Below are positions 50,021 to 64,000 of a stretch of DNA of 64,000 bases, piece after piece. The stretch comes from Xiphophorus maculatus (lineage: Eukaryota; Chordata; Actinopteri; Cyprinodontiformes; Poeciliidae): the NCBI RefSeq assembly GCF_002775205.1, contig NC_036461.1, positions 7,415,015 to 7,479,014 of the forward strand. The letters run 5' to 3'. Under the pieces are notes generated by a model. It was not told the origin of the DNA and did no database searches. It saw nothing but the letters and a program-made list of their open reading frames with translations. The stretch's first letter is position 1, and every line of letters starts with the position of its first letter. The position numbers and the translations under genes were made by a program.

Positions 50021-53000
50021 CTTAGCTGAGAGGCTGTTGCTGCTTCATGCGGTGGATGCTATTAGATATTCAGAGTTTGGCTTGTTAAAGGCCCCCCTTA
50101 GATCCACCGTGGATTATTGAAACCATTCAGATGAGAGGGGGTAAGACGAAATGAAGCTCATGCAAGCCTGCTGGGTGACTGATTTCCTTTTGCAGCTTTA
50201 ATGTGATCCGTTGGTGACTGTCCAAACATGAGAACTCAGTAGCTTTGAGTCAACATCAGTGAGATGAGAGAGGGGGCTTAATATATGAGAGGCACTACAT
50301 GCTGAGTCGGGTTTGGTTTCAGATGGAGGCACCAAGACATATATTTCTAATATAAATGCTTTCATACAGTGGAGGCAAGTTCCCAACTGATATCCTTAAT
50401 GCAGGTTGAGGTGAATGTTTACCTGGACTCCTTGACGTAAACAGGGATTTAAAAAGACAAATACACACATACACACACAACAGATAAAACCAATATTTTC
50501 TATATCCAGTCTCAAGAATAGGACTTTTCCTCAGCTTCAGCAGAGGAGCAAGTAATTTGTCAAGAACATATCATCTTCAGCATATGACCTCCAGGTCACA
50601 ACATGCTTCTTTTTTTCTTTTTAAAGGCTTTTTCTTTTCCAAAATCACATACTGACTTTGTTAAAGCAATCAGATTTCCACACACTGAAGTGATATACAT
50701 ATGATTGCAGGGAGATAGACACTTCCAAGGACTTTTGCTTTTCTGTTTTCCAAATGTCTCCTTGAACACTGCAGCACTCTCTGGGTGTCCTGAAATGGTG
50801 AAGAACAAGACCCACATGCGGGGGAGAGACAGGCAAAGGAAAACAAACAATTTTACTTACAAAAAGTGGAATTCAAAATTGTACAAAATGAGGTCACAAA
50901 TATTCCCACCAGGCTGGTAGGAGTAATGGGATGATCTGACTCTGAATGAGGAAAAACCAAGGAGTATTTACACTGGTCACAGTTATTACTATAGTGCTAC
51001 GCAGGTGAGTTAATGGGGAGATAGGAGACAGCTGGTGGGTGCAGAGAGTTGAGATGCTGAAGGTCAAAAAATCCACCAGTAGTAAGACATGAGGCTGCAA
51101 AGAAAATGACACAATTTTTGTCATGCGACAGCAACCATAAGAACTGACTTCAGCACTTCGACTCAACGATCCAGCATCCTTTAGTGTTATATTATTTTAG
51201 AAAAAGACAGATACAATCGTCTGCATTATTTTTTAAAACTATTTCACACATTTTTTTTGGTCAAGTTGGAAAAATGCTTAATATATAAATGTTGGGATCT
51301 AGAATAACAAAATTACTGCTCTGACATTGGTATGAGCTTGGTCTGGAATGCTGAAAGATTTGGCTCAGACTTCAGAGACATGGTCTTTGATTTTTACTGA
51401 CTACTTGACTAAAGTTGCCTAATACTACACCACTGACAGATTTTAGGATTCTGAAGATTTAGTTAGAACACTAACTGCAGTATGTTTTTATTTCCTTAAT
51501 TGTGAATAGCCCAGGAAATCGCAGACTTCAAAGTTTGTATGTGTTTTCCTGAACGTTTTCCTCTCAACCTTTTTCTTAACTATATCTTCCATGTCATGTG
51601 GATCACTCCAGGACACGTCCACCCCTCCCACCTCCTGTCTCTCACAGGATCTGCTCCATCGGGAATGCTTTGGATGAGAGGAAGCTGAAACAACAAGCAG
51701 GCTTTTGACTCCCGTCGGTGTGCTGCAGCCGTCTTCACACCAGAGGCAGAGGAGCAGGTGGAATAACTTATACAGATTCAACGATTTCCAGCTCCCAGGA
51801 GGAAGTGACATGGTGCCCCACAGAGGTATGGGGGAAGGGAGACCTCAGTATTTGTGTATGTTCCCTGTTAGATACAATGCTTATGATCTTTTGGGTCACC
51901 GTCCAACATGTCTTTGATGAGGTATAAAAATGTCTCTAGTACATTCTACAGTCACTGAGAGATTTTCTGAGTTATAAAGTTTTCATAAAAATAGTTTTTA
52001 AGCTCCTGAAAACAGAAAGCAGAGTGAGAGAAAGCACTGTTACTGTGGCATCACCATCTTCAAATGCACGTTCTAAAGAACCCATGCAATTTTCTTGGAC
52101 TCCAAAAGTACAAATTTCAACTTCTTTGTAAAATATTTTTTAAAGAAAACCAGCATATGCAAAAACATCACAATAAATATCATAAAGTTTTAAAATAGAC
52201 ATTTTCTTCCGAAGAATCACAGAAGGAAAAACAACTCTGGCATTAACAGAACGTAGAAATTCCACAAGGACCATTCCAAACCAGTAGGTAGTGTTGAGGT
52301 TTCAAAGGAAAAGCCCGATATACCACCTTAGAAGATTTTGAACAGTGCCTAAAAATAAAGCATATCTTGCATGTAAAAGTTCCTCATTTGGGGTCTTTAA
52401 TTAACAAGATTATTGGCACCAATATCAGGCCTGAAAACAGGAAAAAAAAACAACAACTGAGCTTTGTGCAGAGAGGCTAACTACTGTGGCATGACAAACT
52501 GGTGCATGTCTTCAAGCATTTACAGACTGTAGCAGCATGTTTTCCTTATTATTGATGATCCTCAAACAATCAGAGGACAGTAACATTTATTTCTGAATCT
52601 ATAAGTATGAAGTTATACATATTGGATATTTTTTGGTTGGAATCGGTGAGAAACCACAAACTTACTGAGTTGAAATACCATATTCTGTGTATTAGACTAT
52701 GAACTTGTACATGTCTACTTGTAAGAAGCATTGAAATATAACATATTTACAAGTACAGCTCAATACTTTCAATATTTGGAAACATTTCTAAATTTCTTGG
52801 CTCTTGCTTTACAGTCTTCTCAAGGCCGTGGCTATTCATGCTGCTGGTGCACCTTCATCTACCACACCTTTTCCTTCCACTCAATGTTTTTTGAATTATG
52901 CTACAAACCTTTGACAATATTAAAAAGTTCTATGACACACAATTTGGGGTTTTCATTACCTGTAAGGCATAATCATCAAAATTACAAGAAATACATATAA

Positions 53001-54469
53001 GTGACAAATCACTTTTTTTTTTTTAGTTTAAAGGCCAAATGCATATTTTGTGACAAGATTCAGACTTGAGACTGAAATCTCTTGCATATGTGCACTATTG
53101 ACCAAGGTATAAGACATTACTCTAAAATCCACAGCAACACTTCCATCATTTATTCTACAGGCTACCTTGCTGATATTAGATTTCAGCTGGTTTGTGAGTT
53201 TTGTTCAGCTGGGAGGGAAACATTGACATTTTGTTGAATACATTATTTTTTTAACTAGAGTTAGCCATCTCCTTATGTAGTCAATTTTTACTTTTCCAAA
53301 CATGTCTCTCATCTCCAATCAGAACACCTGTTCACACTCAGTAATTACATTCTTCAGTACTTAAAGTCTATGTTTCTCTCATTACGCATTCAGAGCCTTA
53401 ATCTTAACTATCTCATCAGTGTTTGGTTATCTTTACCATGTTTCTGTTGTTTATTCAGTTTCTTTGCTGCCAGGGTTTCAGCTCCAGATAGTCACACAGC
53501 TTTTAAACATTTGAGTAAGCATACTGACCTGTTTCTTCCTCCAGTAATCAATGTTCCGATTTTAAGCCGTTGAGTGCTAGTGTCATCTTCTGGACTCCGC
53601 CCTAGTTCCAACGTTTGTAGTCAATAAGTTTTTAATTTCTGGATTTGTTTATAAACGTTCCTACTTTGCATGATTGTGCCTATCTCCTTCCTGCCAATGA
53701 GTCTATTTAACTTCACATGCCATGACAAATTTAATCTTGATTACTCTAAACTGAGTACAGTCATGTCTAACAACCTGAAACTTGGGAAGGAGGGATGCAT
53801 AGGAATGTCCCCCAACAACAATATTAGCATATCTTGTTTATTAACAAAATTGACTGATTCTGGATTTGAAGTTATTTCAGACTGGCTCAAGTTTCACCAA
53901 AACCTATTTGTGGAAAAAAATTAGTACAAGAATCAATATGACTGAACTTTCATAAAAAAAAACAAAAAAAAAAACAACTAAATTTATTACAAACACTTCT
54001 TTCTTACACAAAGTTGGACTTTATTTCAGAGGGGTTGACTGTCCAGAAAACCCATGAGGGACATCAAGTTATGTTTGAAGGAGATATTTCCACAACACTG
54101 GGGCAAATACAATATTTTGAAACTTCCACACATTTTCTAGCTATATTATCATTCTGATCAAGTTATGAGAGTTAAATAGTAAATAACTGTAAAGGTTGTT
54201 CTGTCAAGCTTATAATAAAAAGTCCTGGTTTATATTATGGTAACCAAAGACTTAGTCAAAGAACATGTTAGAAAAGAACACAGACATTCAGCAATGTCTA
54301 TTTTACCATATTTACTGTTTAACTAGTATCACTTTAGAAAACATTTAAAGTCATGCAATGGTTCAACTTCATTACAGAAAGACATAGAGTACACGTATAA
54401 AAAAAGTAGATGTTTTGTATACTGATGAGTTCAGAGACTGAGCATATGAAGCCTCAGCTGTCTGACTGC

Positions 54470-54835
54470 TGGAAAGAGACCGGCACGAAGGCATGTGACC
54501 CTACCGGTCAAGGAGCAGCTTACTGATGCAACTGAGGAAAACAAAGGCCCTCTAAATACAAATAAACATCTGCAACATCTGCACATGGACAGAGAGGACG
54601 CGGAGGGAAGCCAACTGCTTCTGCCAGAGCCTCCGTCTGAGCAGGGAACATGTGACCAGAGAGTAAATAAAGTGCACGGCATGAGGCGGGGACACGGCGC
54701 GGGGTTTGGACCCCTCAGGCAGACGGATGCTGCATCCTCCATCGTGGAGATGTGGCCCATCGAAGGGGTGAACATCCACAGCTGTGTTTTAACTCTGTTT
54801 GTTCCTGAAGGCTACATGGAGAGGTTTCAGTAACC
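54470..54835. other. GC-rich block with opposing open frames, unidentified
   Basis: An island richer in G+C and CpG than the surrounding 5 kb. A 112-codon frame runs on the plus strand (54495-54833), with 114- and 75-codon frames on the minus strand (54431-54775, 54552-54779). I recognise none of them. It could be a terminal exon, a long non-coding RNA exon or a regulatory island. Confidence 0.25.
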
Positions 54836-55997
54836 AACATCTCTCCTCAGATGCTATGTTGCACTGTATATACACATACAAGCTGCTGAGAGCCTTGACG
54901 TTTAAGCTTCATTCACTGCTATAATTTATTGTCAGTGCATTAACATTTACGGTTAAATGGAAAAAAGGCGCAATTTGAAAAGCGTCAACGCTGCTGGTAT
55001 CCAAGAAATATTATTTCTAAGTCAAAAATGTTCATGTTATACTTTATAAAAACCTTGGGGCCTCTGGCATTAAACCTATACGTACTTTCTGAAAGTTAAA
55101 ATGGAAAATTAATCTCTTGAGGTGTCCATCATTATGCTGTCTTAATTTTTTTTTTTCCAAATTCGACAAGCAAACCAGTTATTTCCCATGCTGATTTGTC
55201 GTCTTTCCATTATTTCTGTTATTTTAGCCATTTTCCCAGCTTTCCACAGATGCTAGAGATGATTGAGGTCCAAGGAAAGTATACTTAAGGTCATTTCTGA
55301 AGTATGGCACTGAGTAATTGCTGAAAGAGTCCTCGACTTCTGGAAATAACATAAAGAGCTTTAATTTGGTTTGCAACAATGTTTAGGTTCTAGTATCAAA
55401 CTAACAAAATCTAACATTTTCTTTGAAGATTGTATCCTAGTGCCAAGTCTTCCATAAGAGATGCAAAGAAACTCAATTGTTGATGTGGAGAGCCAGAAAA
55501 TGGCTTTGATCAGGGCCACGTCAAGGCAAAAAGGAAGATGTTTATTCATAATATATGTATTATATTTATTAAATATATATACAAAAGTATTGACTGATTT
55601 TTTTTAAGTTATTCTAAAAATACACTCTTTTTGCAGATAGATGAGAGACAGATGACTATGAGGCAAATCCAGAAAGTGCAAATTCAACAGCTGAGGGCAG
55701 CCTTTACCACAGATTGAAGGCTATCATAGTGGAAAGATTGAAGAATTTCAGAGACCAAACTCAATGTTTGTACTGTGCACTTCTTTAGTAAAACGTCAAA
55801 GCTTCACCCACACCTTCAATCTTCGACTTTCTTTACCATCAAGTTCTGAAGAAATAGGAATTTAAGAGGAAAACCACTAAAGTCTCATTTTAGCTGATCA
55901 CCTTTATCAGAAAATGTCAGCATCAACAACTAGACAGCGTTATACCAGTTCTGTGTGGTTTAACAAGTTTTATCTACTGAATAATTTTAAACTCAAA

Positions 55998-56013
55998 CAG
56001 CAGGGGGCAGCAT
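55998..56013 (+). promoter_or_regulatory. CTCF-like motif in the gene desert
   Basis: The site reads CAGCAGGGGGCAGCA, a good match to the CTCF core (CAGNAGGGGGCAG), in plus orientation. Occupancy is unknown. Confidence 0.4.
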
Positions 56014-58189
56014 ATTAACATCCCCTCCTCTTTTACCCATTATCAACATCTGAGTGCAATCTGCCCCCAGACGACAGGGAAAATGTGAAATGACATATTT
56101 TAAAAGCTACCCTGTTGGAATGATTTCATAGAAATAAGAAAGCTGCAGATCCTGTGGGAGATACAGGGAGTAGGCAGCTGCTAGTAATTGAGGCCAAAAA
56201 GACTTAGCATTAGGAATGTTCTGAGTGACTCAGAAGAAGGATAAAAAGCAACTTCAAGTGGAACCACATCAGTGGCGTGCTTTCCTCTCGCTTAACACAA
56301 TTTTTATTTATTTTGTTTGATGAAGGTGTGGATTTCAGGAGGGAAAAAAATAAGTTTGGAGGATTAAAGACTGAATTTCTGTTAATTAAAATTGTGGAAC
56401 TTAATATAGGTAAAAATAAACTGATTATTTATAAATGGGTTAAGGAGAAAGGTCATATTCAAAGGTAATGATCAGGAAAAATGCATGACATTAAAAAGCC
56501 TTTACAAAATTTACTGTTTATTTATTTCCATATGGAAAAAACACCTCCAGTAATCTTTATTTCCAAGTATTCATCGTCATAAAAAACAGTTGCTCGCAAC
56601 ACATCCTGATAGTCATTATCATGTACAAAGCTGCTTTTTGGTGGGAAGCTATATCTGTTCGGTCACATTGAAGTTGTATTTTTCCCATTGAAGCAGATTA
56701 TTCAAGTAAGATGAAAAAGAAGGATGAAAGTCTTTACAAGCAATTTGCACAAGTTATTGAAGTCATTTCACTTCAGGTTGCAAAATTACTTATCAGGCTT
56801 CAAATTAAGTTTCTGAAGAGGTTAAGATAAGAAAGAATACCAATACATGGAAAATAACATACAAGTGTAATGTTTGTAGCCAACCATCTGTCATGTTGCT
56901 CATGTGATGATGGCTGCACTGCAGGATATCCTGTCCTTGTGTACAGGTGGGGGACCTTGACTGGGCCCTGACATCCTGAACCTGTAACCATTTGTACAAA
57001 GTTCAAAGGTGGCAGATTAGATCAGTGTAATTTGTCCGTCACGTGCAAGTTTGACCTCTTAGCACTGCTGTCATTTGCTGCCACATTAAAATTGGTTCAG
57101 TTAACTACATTGAGTTTGGAGCCATCTGAAAATGGAAAAGTCACAGTTCAGCATGAAAAGTGAAACTGCACCTGAATTTGCAAGAAAAGATCTTCTATTT
57201 TATTGATAGGAGGACGTCTCTATCAGCCTATTCATATCTCAATGTTATTCTTCCAAAGGTAAAATGAGGCCACCTTCACCTGGCCTCAGCACATGAACCA
57301 GAATCCAAGACTAAAACTTAAAGATTAACCAGAATCAGTCTTTAAGATGGGGCCTTAACATAAATGATGTCAACTTCAAAGAAAAAAAAATCAGCTAAAA
57401 CATAAATTGACTCACCTGGTTTCAGTGAGGTTTTCAGAAACTCGTTACAATTTAGTGAGATACCATCATTGTAATCTAGTATTAGCATAGAACAGCTGAT
57501 CTTACTTGGAAACCCATATTTTCACTCTTGCAGTTGCCTTTCAGTCAGATACCCCGTCTTCCCACTGCCTTCACCTACATCCTCTTTGTACTCTGTCTTG
57601 TGAATTGCTCATCTCTTTCTCTTGATCGCACGCTCCCAAACTCATCCACCTTCACGTAGTATGACTGAAGTATTTATGTGTCTCACAGTTAAGCCCAAAG
57701 TTTGTAATAGTCCTTGCAGATCCTTCCATGCTTGCAAGTTTCCATGTTTCCAATGACTAAGTAAAATCATTCTTGCATGGACCAGCTGGGCACCATACTT
57801 TCTTCTGAGAATCTTTGAATGAATATCCTCATTTTACAATAACCTACTGGTATCACTTCTTATCATAGAAGAACATATGGTTTAATGAACACATGGATAC
57901 TTTTGGGCTTAACTGTAAATCTTTGAAACTCTGGGAACCAGCACTTGGATGGAAAAGATTCGGACTAAGACTAATTAAACAAAAACACCACAACGTCTGT
58001 AGTTTCTCAAAAACATTAAGAAACGATGAGGTTCAGTGTTCTGCTGTTCTGTGTGACTGGCTGTATGTGCACTAATATGTCAACAGTTGGAATTCGGTCC
58101 TATATGTTTGCAGTTTGACGTGGAATGTGTTTGGGTTTGCTACAAGGATTTTTATTTTTCTAAGGGGGTCATAAAACGTTACCTAATTG

Positions 58190-58620
58190 AAAAAATATGT
58201 CACTGCAGTTGTGCGTACCTCTGCTCTGTAAATATGATGTTTTTCCAGCTAATTATGATGAAATGCCTCACATGGGCTGACAGCCACTGCAGCTAAAAGC
58301 AAAACAATTTTCAGCATCAGACATAAATGTTTTCTTTTGGTTATTAACAATGGAAATTACTGCTTGGCAAGGTCTGCGGCTGCAATCAGTCCCCCTAATT
58401 GTTGAGCGTTTTATTCGTCGTTGAGCTCGTTGAGCACACACACCGGAGCACGGCTGCATAACTTGTCATTACTCAGCAGAGTCTTAGCTGAGCAGACAAG
58501 GAGAGCTTTTCTTAGCACACAGCTCCCGTCATTAGCTGACATTAACAGCGTAAATGACACTTTGACGGATGTTCGTAATTTAGACGGTTTTCTTTAGAGC
58601 AGAACCGTTTGCTTCTGCTG
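58190..58620. other. Candidate conserved non-coding element
   Basis: A long, repeat-free block with many developmental-type words: CCAGCTAATTATGATGAAAT, GGTTATTAACAATGGAAATT (homeodomain and SOX-like), CCCCTAATTGTTGAGCG, CACCGGAGCACGGCTGC, CATTAGCTGACATTAAC. The GC-richer part is at about 58365-58560. It is the most enhancer-like stretch in the desert. Confidence 0.4.
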
Positions 58621-61600
58621 CTGGAACAGATCTCTAATGAAAGGCAGGCAACATCAATGACATCTTGTTTTCTTTGTACTTCCCATATGTACGAAATTAG
58701 TAAAAACTGTCAAACAGTGAATTACAGGCCAGGATTTCAAGATGCTAAAAGGCTGGTAGCATCTCCTGAGGGACACAAATGGAAGAACCTTCAAAAAATT
58801 TCCCTCATGCTGGATAATCGAGGAGGGAAGGTGACAGCTTGGTTTCATTTAGAAGTGCAAGTCTGGGTTGCAGTTTGTAACTTATCAACAAAAAGTGCCA
58901 GAGCCAGTAGAGAAGAATCCAAACTGGACACGCCCCAACCTGATTCGGGATATGTAGAAAGTTTGTAGTCTGTGATTTATTACAGTCTTAGATGGGAAGT
59001 GATTCCCGCTCTGAATCATCCACCCTCCCACCTCCTATGTGCGACAGTACCAGAGTGTTTGAGCCTGGGTGGGGCGGGGGAATTGTTTTAGGTGGTGGTG
59101 TAGCTATGGAAACTAGAATCAGACACTGCATAGGTAATATGAGCAGCATGTTTTGTGTCATTACCAACACTATTTATTCCAGAACACTGTTGTCTTTCAA
59201 CCTGTGTCTGTAAAAGTAACTTTAAATTGAAGATACAAACATTTGGTGGCATTTGTTGTAACTTTTCTGTCCTCGCTTCCCCACATTTCAGATTTAATCT
59301 GTTATAGAGATGTAATGTAACCAATAGTTAATTTGCTGTTCTGCCATGGTGTAATATCCAGTTGCATTAATATTATTATTATTTTTTTTTATCAAAATGT
59401 GAAATTCAACTATCTTAAAGTATTTGCAGTTCACAGATTTACAGCAATTTACACCAGTCATTTGGAACGTAAGCTCTGGTAACAAGAGCTAAGAGCTAAC
59501 ATGGACTGTGGCTTTGGAAGAACAAGCTGTGTGAGCCAGCAGTGATACTTTTACTCACAAAAGTCTGAAAACACAAATTTTTTATTCTCCTAGTAATGCC
59601 AGAGAATACTTCAATTTGGTGGAGGAGGTCTCATCATCCTAAGCTTTTATCGGTGCCATATCATGTACAGCTCTATACATACACACTTTTTTTTTTTTGT
59701 AGCTGACCAGCCACTACATTTTTTAATTCAAAAACTGCTTTGAGACATTTTACGTTATTCTAAAAGACATTCTCCATTGCCTTATTGGAAGGATTGCCCT
59801 GTTACAACGTACAGATAGAGGAAAGACTGTAAGTTGTGTGTTCACATTTTGATGCTTAAATGGAGACGTGTTCAGTACATGTACAATAAATTGTAAATAT
59901 CTGTCTTTGAAAAGTTTATCCACATAGTGAGACAATAATTATGTGTTGACTGTGACAAATATTCACATAGTGTAAGACTTTGATTTTGGTTAGAGTTAAG
60001 TTTCCTTTAAATTTTGCATGCAGAATGGAGGTGAGAAAGGTTATGATGATGTCCTGAAGTTTTAAGGGCATATAAGCTTCACTCCATAAAATTTTATAAG
60101 ATAGCAGACACAGATGGTTTACTGCTGTTGTACCCTGTATGACATTTCTTCTGTAGTTACAAATATTGTTTCAGTTTTTCTTTGGTAAGCTGACACATAG
60201 GTCACAAGATGTGAACAAATATCAATGCTGGACTTTTCAACAACATGCCAGCAAGATAAAGAAGAAAAACAGATCCTGCAAATCTTTTAGAGATGTAGAC
60301 CTAAGGAGAATATAAGCACTTCCAGGAAAACCATTATCATGGAATTGAAAGAGCATTTTTATACAAAGAAAGTGGACCAGAACCACTGGTCCAATAGAGC
60401 TTTCAAGCCACTAATTATGAACGCAAAAGTGTTAATATTTTGATATTTTTAAAACAGTTTCTTGTTCTGGGTGAATTGATTGTTCCTGAGCATCTTTCCA
60501 GTTTCTTTTCATCTGAGGATTATTGCTAGGAAATCAACCAATTGGAATTGTTACCAATCCCAACAAGAAGTGTGTTCAAATATCCAGCCAGAGTTATACT
60601 AGTGGTTTGCTGATGGGCGCTAAAATTGTGTGGTAAACAGCTTGCTAAGGGACATTTACCCAAACATTTATGGAGGAGCATTTGTTTGAGCCATTAAGAC
60701 AAAATCCAGAGTAAACTCAAACTTGTTCAATTGTTGGAAATACATTTCAATTGTTTGTTGTATCATTCCACCCTAAAAAAGGTACAAATGAGTCAGTCCA
60801 AAGCATAGTTAAGGATTCATGCCCATGATGAGCGAATGTAATGTAAGTTTCTCATCAGAACCTGTACACAGACCACAGTAGCCTTCATTTGCTCATACAA
60901 GTGGAGACCTACTGCAGCTGAATTAGGACTACCATCAGCTTGAAATATTGCACCACAATGTACTCCTAATTCCAGTTTTGAAAATGTTTTTCTCACCAAC
61001 TTCGACTTTGAAATATGATATGGATGCTTTTCATGAAAAAGTAAAGGTAGCTGCAGTCAAAGTCTATTTACTAGCATTTCTGACTTTTTGTACTGTACAC
61101 ACGCACAAAGTGTGCCTGAAAATATTGTTACAATGTTTGACTGCAAAAAAGAAAAATAGAAAATATAGTTTTTGCTAACAGCATTTAGCCTACTCACTGA
61201 ACACAAGTTAATACTGACATGAATGCATTAATCTTTGGGTGTGACAACGTTCTCATGTCAGAGTTCCACACCTTTATTCATTACTTTTTTTAAATCTCTT
61301 TTTTTCACCTGTAAGACAAATACTCATTCTTACCACACTAGATAAGTCACTAATAAAGTTTCCTGCTGTGTATTTTCCAAAGAAAGAAAGAGAATGTCAA
61401 TATGATGTGATTTATTTCTGAAATGCAAATGAAAGTGTGCATTGTTCTCTTTGGTGTCCTGATTGACATTCCATTTATTGCAGTTCAAGTTGCAAGTTTG
61501 ATGTTTATCTTCAGATATTTTTCCCATTTGAGCAACACAGGCTGCGACAGGTTTAGTTGCAAAGTTTTATCCCCATTAAGAAAAACAGAGCCTACCCTGG

Positions 61601-61999
61601 ATTATTCACAGTCTAAACCAAATGTCATAGTTTGTATTCTTCAATGCTGAATATTTTCAATAAGTACTGCACATGTCCACAAAGAGACATTCTGAAGGAT
61701 CCAGTAGTGATTATTGCAGGAGTTAACAGATTTCTGGTTAGCTGATGCACTTAAAATGCCTCAAACTTTGGGAAAACAGTATTTTACTGCTGGTGATGTA
61801 TTTTCTTTTCCTACAAACGAGGTTCACTTTTGCATGTTTAATTTAGCTTAAATGTTGGTGATTCCTCAGAGACGAATGTTTGCATTACTAATGGCACAGG
61901 AAGGTAATGGAACTGGAGAAATCTGAAAAAAGTCAATAATTATCAGTAATTGTGTTTGATCTTTAAACGAGTTCTTCTTGATCCCTGACTTGTCATCTT

Positions 62000-62500
62000 C
62001 CGTTTTAGTTTCTTGTGAAAGGATCTGATAACATCCACAGGGCCAGTGGTCAGTCCATCTGTTCTTCTCACTGTTGTTTCATGTTTGAACCATGCACGCT
62101 CGCTCATAATTGTTTTTTGCAGAGCAGCATGATTGATGATGGACCGAGAAGCTTCCCTTTCTGCATCTGTGAGTGTGCTTCAAGAGGGACTGGCCAAGTC
62201 CGAGACGTTGCTAAGTGAAGAAATTGTTACAAAAACACTCTTCTGGCGAGTCTGATCCCACATGTTCAGGGAGGCTGATTTCCACACTTTCAAGGTCTCT
62301 GCCAAATCGGAGCTTGGGAATGTTGCTTTTCAAATTGTTCAAATTTCTTGGCTGAATTAACAATAAGTGAAAATTGAAATAAATACCGCACATGTGGCCA
62401 GTTGTGCTTGTCAAAGCTGGAAACTCCTCAGGGGGTAATGTTTGTCTTAGACCAAACCTTTGCCGCACACAATTAGCCTGGTCAGGAGGTCATCATAAGA
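62000..62500. other. Candidate conserved non-coding element
   Basis: A GC-moderate, repeat-free block that includes GCTCGCTCATAATTGTTTTT, AGCATGATTGATGATGGAC and ACACAATTAGCCTGG. No convincing exon is present on either strand. Confidence 0.25.
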
Positions 62501-64000
62501 CCATTAAACACCTCCAGAGGCTGCCTGCAAGAAAACAACAAACTGTTTCCAGCAGATTCTGGGTAATTTGAGCGGACCTTCAGGTAAATATAAGTGCTTA
62601 GTTTTGAAAAACACAAATTAAAATCCACACTCCCTGGTTTTATCTTCATGTGATCAGTATGAAAAATTAAATTTATATGGAGGGCTTTTCTTTTGAAACT
62701 TAAAGCAAAAATATTTATGAATAAGGATTTGCTCTGTGACAATCCATTCAGTTTATGACAATGAAACTGAATGGTGCATATAAAAGCGGTGCAGCTCCCT
62801 TCTTAAATTACGATGGAAAAGTTAAATGATTTCAAACTTGAACCCTAACAACCCTAGTGTAAGTTATGAATGAAGTAGCAAAAGTCTTTTAGGCAAAATG
62901 AAAAGTTTAGAACTTCAAAAACAATTACAAAGATGAAATCCTTGATTTTAAAAGTTCAGAGACCAAGGTTATCAAAAAATGGGAGCTGGACATTTGATTT
63001 AATTTGAATTACCACAGCAACAATTAAATGCTCCTAAAGATATTGCTCTCAAAATGAAACAGAATTAGATGTTCTAAATGTTATTCATATGTATCCTTTT
63101 ATGAAGAAGTAGCTATAATATTCAGGTCCTTTTGGAATGTTCTTGATCAAGCATTTTCTGAAGTCCTTTAAAGTGGTCTTGGTCAACAGTTCAATAGATT
63201 GACTCAAGGTTTGTTGTCATTATCAGTATGACTTTGTGATATATATGATCATTTGTTCATATTTGCCATTTTCCCTGCATCAGTGGATCCTGAACTTAGT
63301 CCCGACTCTCCTGGATGCATCACGTGTCCTTGATCACACCTGTTTCAAACGACTGCTCTAATTTCTCACCATATCAAGTTTTTCAGAATCCCATCTATGA
63401 CAAAGTTATTTAAAATGTGTATGAAACAGGCACATATCATCAAAAGTACAAGAGCGTGAGACCTCGGCACAAAGGTTGTCATGATTCACTGGCTTGTTAT
63501 TCTCATTTCCATATTAGGCTATTCCTTTGGGTTGAGATTTTTAGTTATTTCCCATGTTCCTTCCTCAGTGCATTTTGTTTTAAGTGTTGTTCATTTTCCT
63601 CTTGGTTTGTACTTTCTATAGTTTTTCTCAGTACAGATTTAGTTCTGTTCTTTGTTTGATTTTTGTTTTACTGGATCTCAATAAGAATTCAACAAAATCA
63701 TTGTGTTCTTAAAATTGTTCATGTATCTGGGAGTTTTTGATTATTCCTTGTTTAGAAGAAATAAATTCTATGGTTTTAATGAGCGCTGAAGGAGCGATGT
63801 ACTGATAAGAGAAAATGAACTACTTCTTATCATTTGACTCATAGTAACTGTGATGTAAATGAGAGAAATTATTCACCTTGTTGATATGAAAAGCTGTGTA
63901 CCAGGCCTGAAGTCAGTATATGTTGGATATGATAAGCTTTGCTGTGTGTGCATAGAAATCCAGCAGTCCCATTTGGGAGTGGTAGCTGCAGGACTGAACT

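Larger units (their letters stand above)
36550..64000. other. Gene desert on the right
   Basis: No exon of a recognisable protein was found in about 27 kb on either strand. Short open frames are unrelated to families I know. Within it are Tc1 relics, one young SINE and several blocks that look like conserved non-coding DNA, listed separately. Stretches such as 50400-55990 and 58980-61990 otherwise show nothing I can name. Confidence 0.5.

Noticed and set aside
51488..51811. 107-codon minus-strand open frame
   Set aside because: I could not link it to any protein or to splice-compatible neighbours.
58609..58968. 119-codon plus-strand open frame
   Set aside because: No family resemblance, no matching exon nearby, and ordinary AT-rich composition; likely chance.

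Overview
The window is vertebrate nuclear DNA, almost certainly from a ray-finned (teleost) fish. It has AT-rich spacers, genes split by GT-AG introns, Tc1/mariner relics, non-LTR retrotransposon tails, tRNA-derived SINEs and a CA microsatellite. There is no bacterial gene layout, operon, CRISPR array or phage. I could rebuild three protein-coding genes exon by exon with every reading phase closing; the rest is intergenic or intronic.

Layout. 1-10675: gene-free, with repeat relics (an internally deleted Tc1-type MITE at 3205-3435 beside a LINE fragment, a Tc1 fragment near 5280-5470, a CpG-bearing repeat near 9195-9475) and several stretches that look like conserved non-coding elements. 10676-22737, minus strand: setd3, actin-histidine N-methyltransferase, 12 coding exons plus a non-coding first exon, 588 residues. 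22740-23640: a shared upstream region with repeated inverted CCAAT boxes. 23641-25425, plus strand: a YIPF5/YIPF7-family Golgi/ER membrane protein, five coding exons, 235 residues. 25426-34830: gene-free, with SINE-like repeats, a CTCF-like site, a CA microsatellite and a GC-rich element. 35053-36494, minus strand: an rdh14-type short-chain retinol dehydrogenase, two exons, 286 residues. 36550-64000: a 27 kb gene desert with Tc1 relics, a SINE with intact 13-bp target duplications, and many unexplained moderately GC-rich blocks with homeodomain-type ATTA sites.

The three genes do not form a pathway: setd3 methylates actin in the cytosol, the YIPF protein acts in ER-Golgi membranes, and rdh14 reduces or oxidises retinoids. 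The head-to-head setd3/YIPF pair may share a promoter. I found no convincing new biological system. The most checkable oddities are the rdh14 protein lacking its usual N-terminal membrane anchor, a tandem NAGNAG splice acceptor in the YIPF gene, a stop codon fused to a poly(A) signal, CTCF-like motifs, and the candidate enhancers. All identifications come from reading the sequence against remembered families; no search was run.
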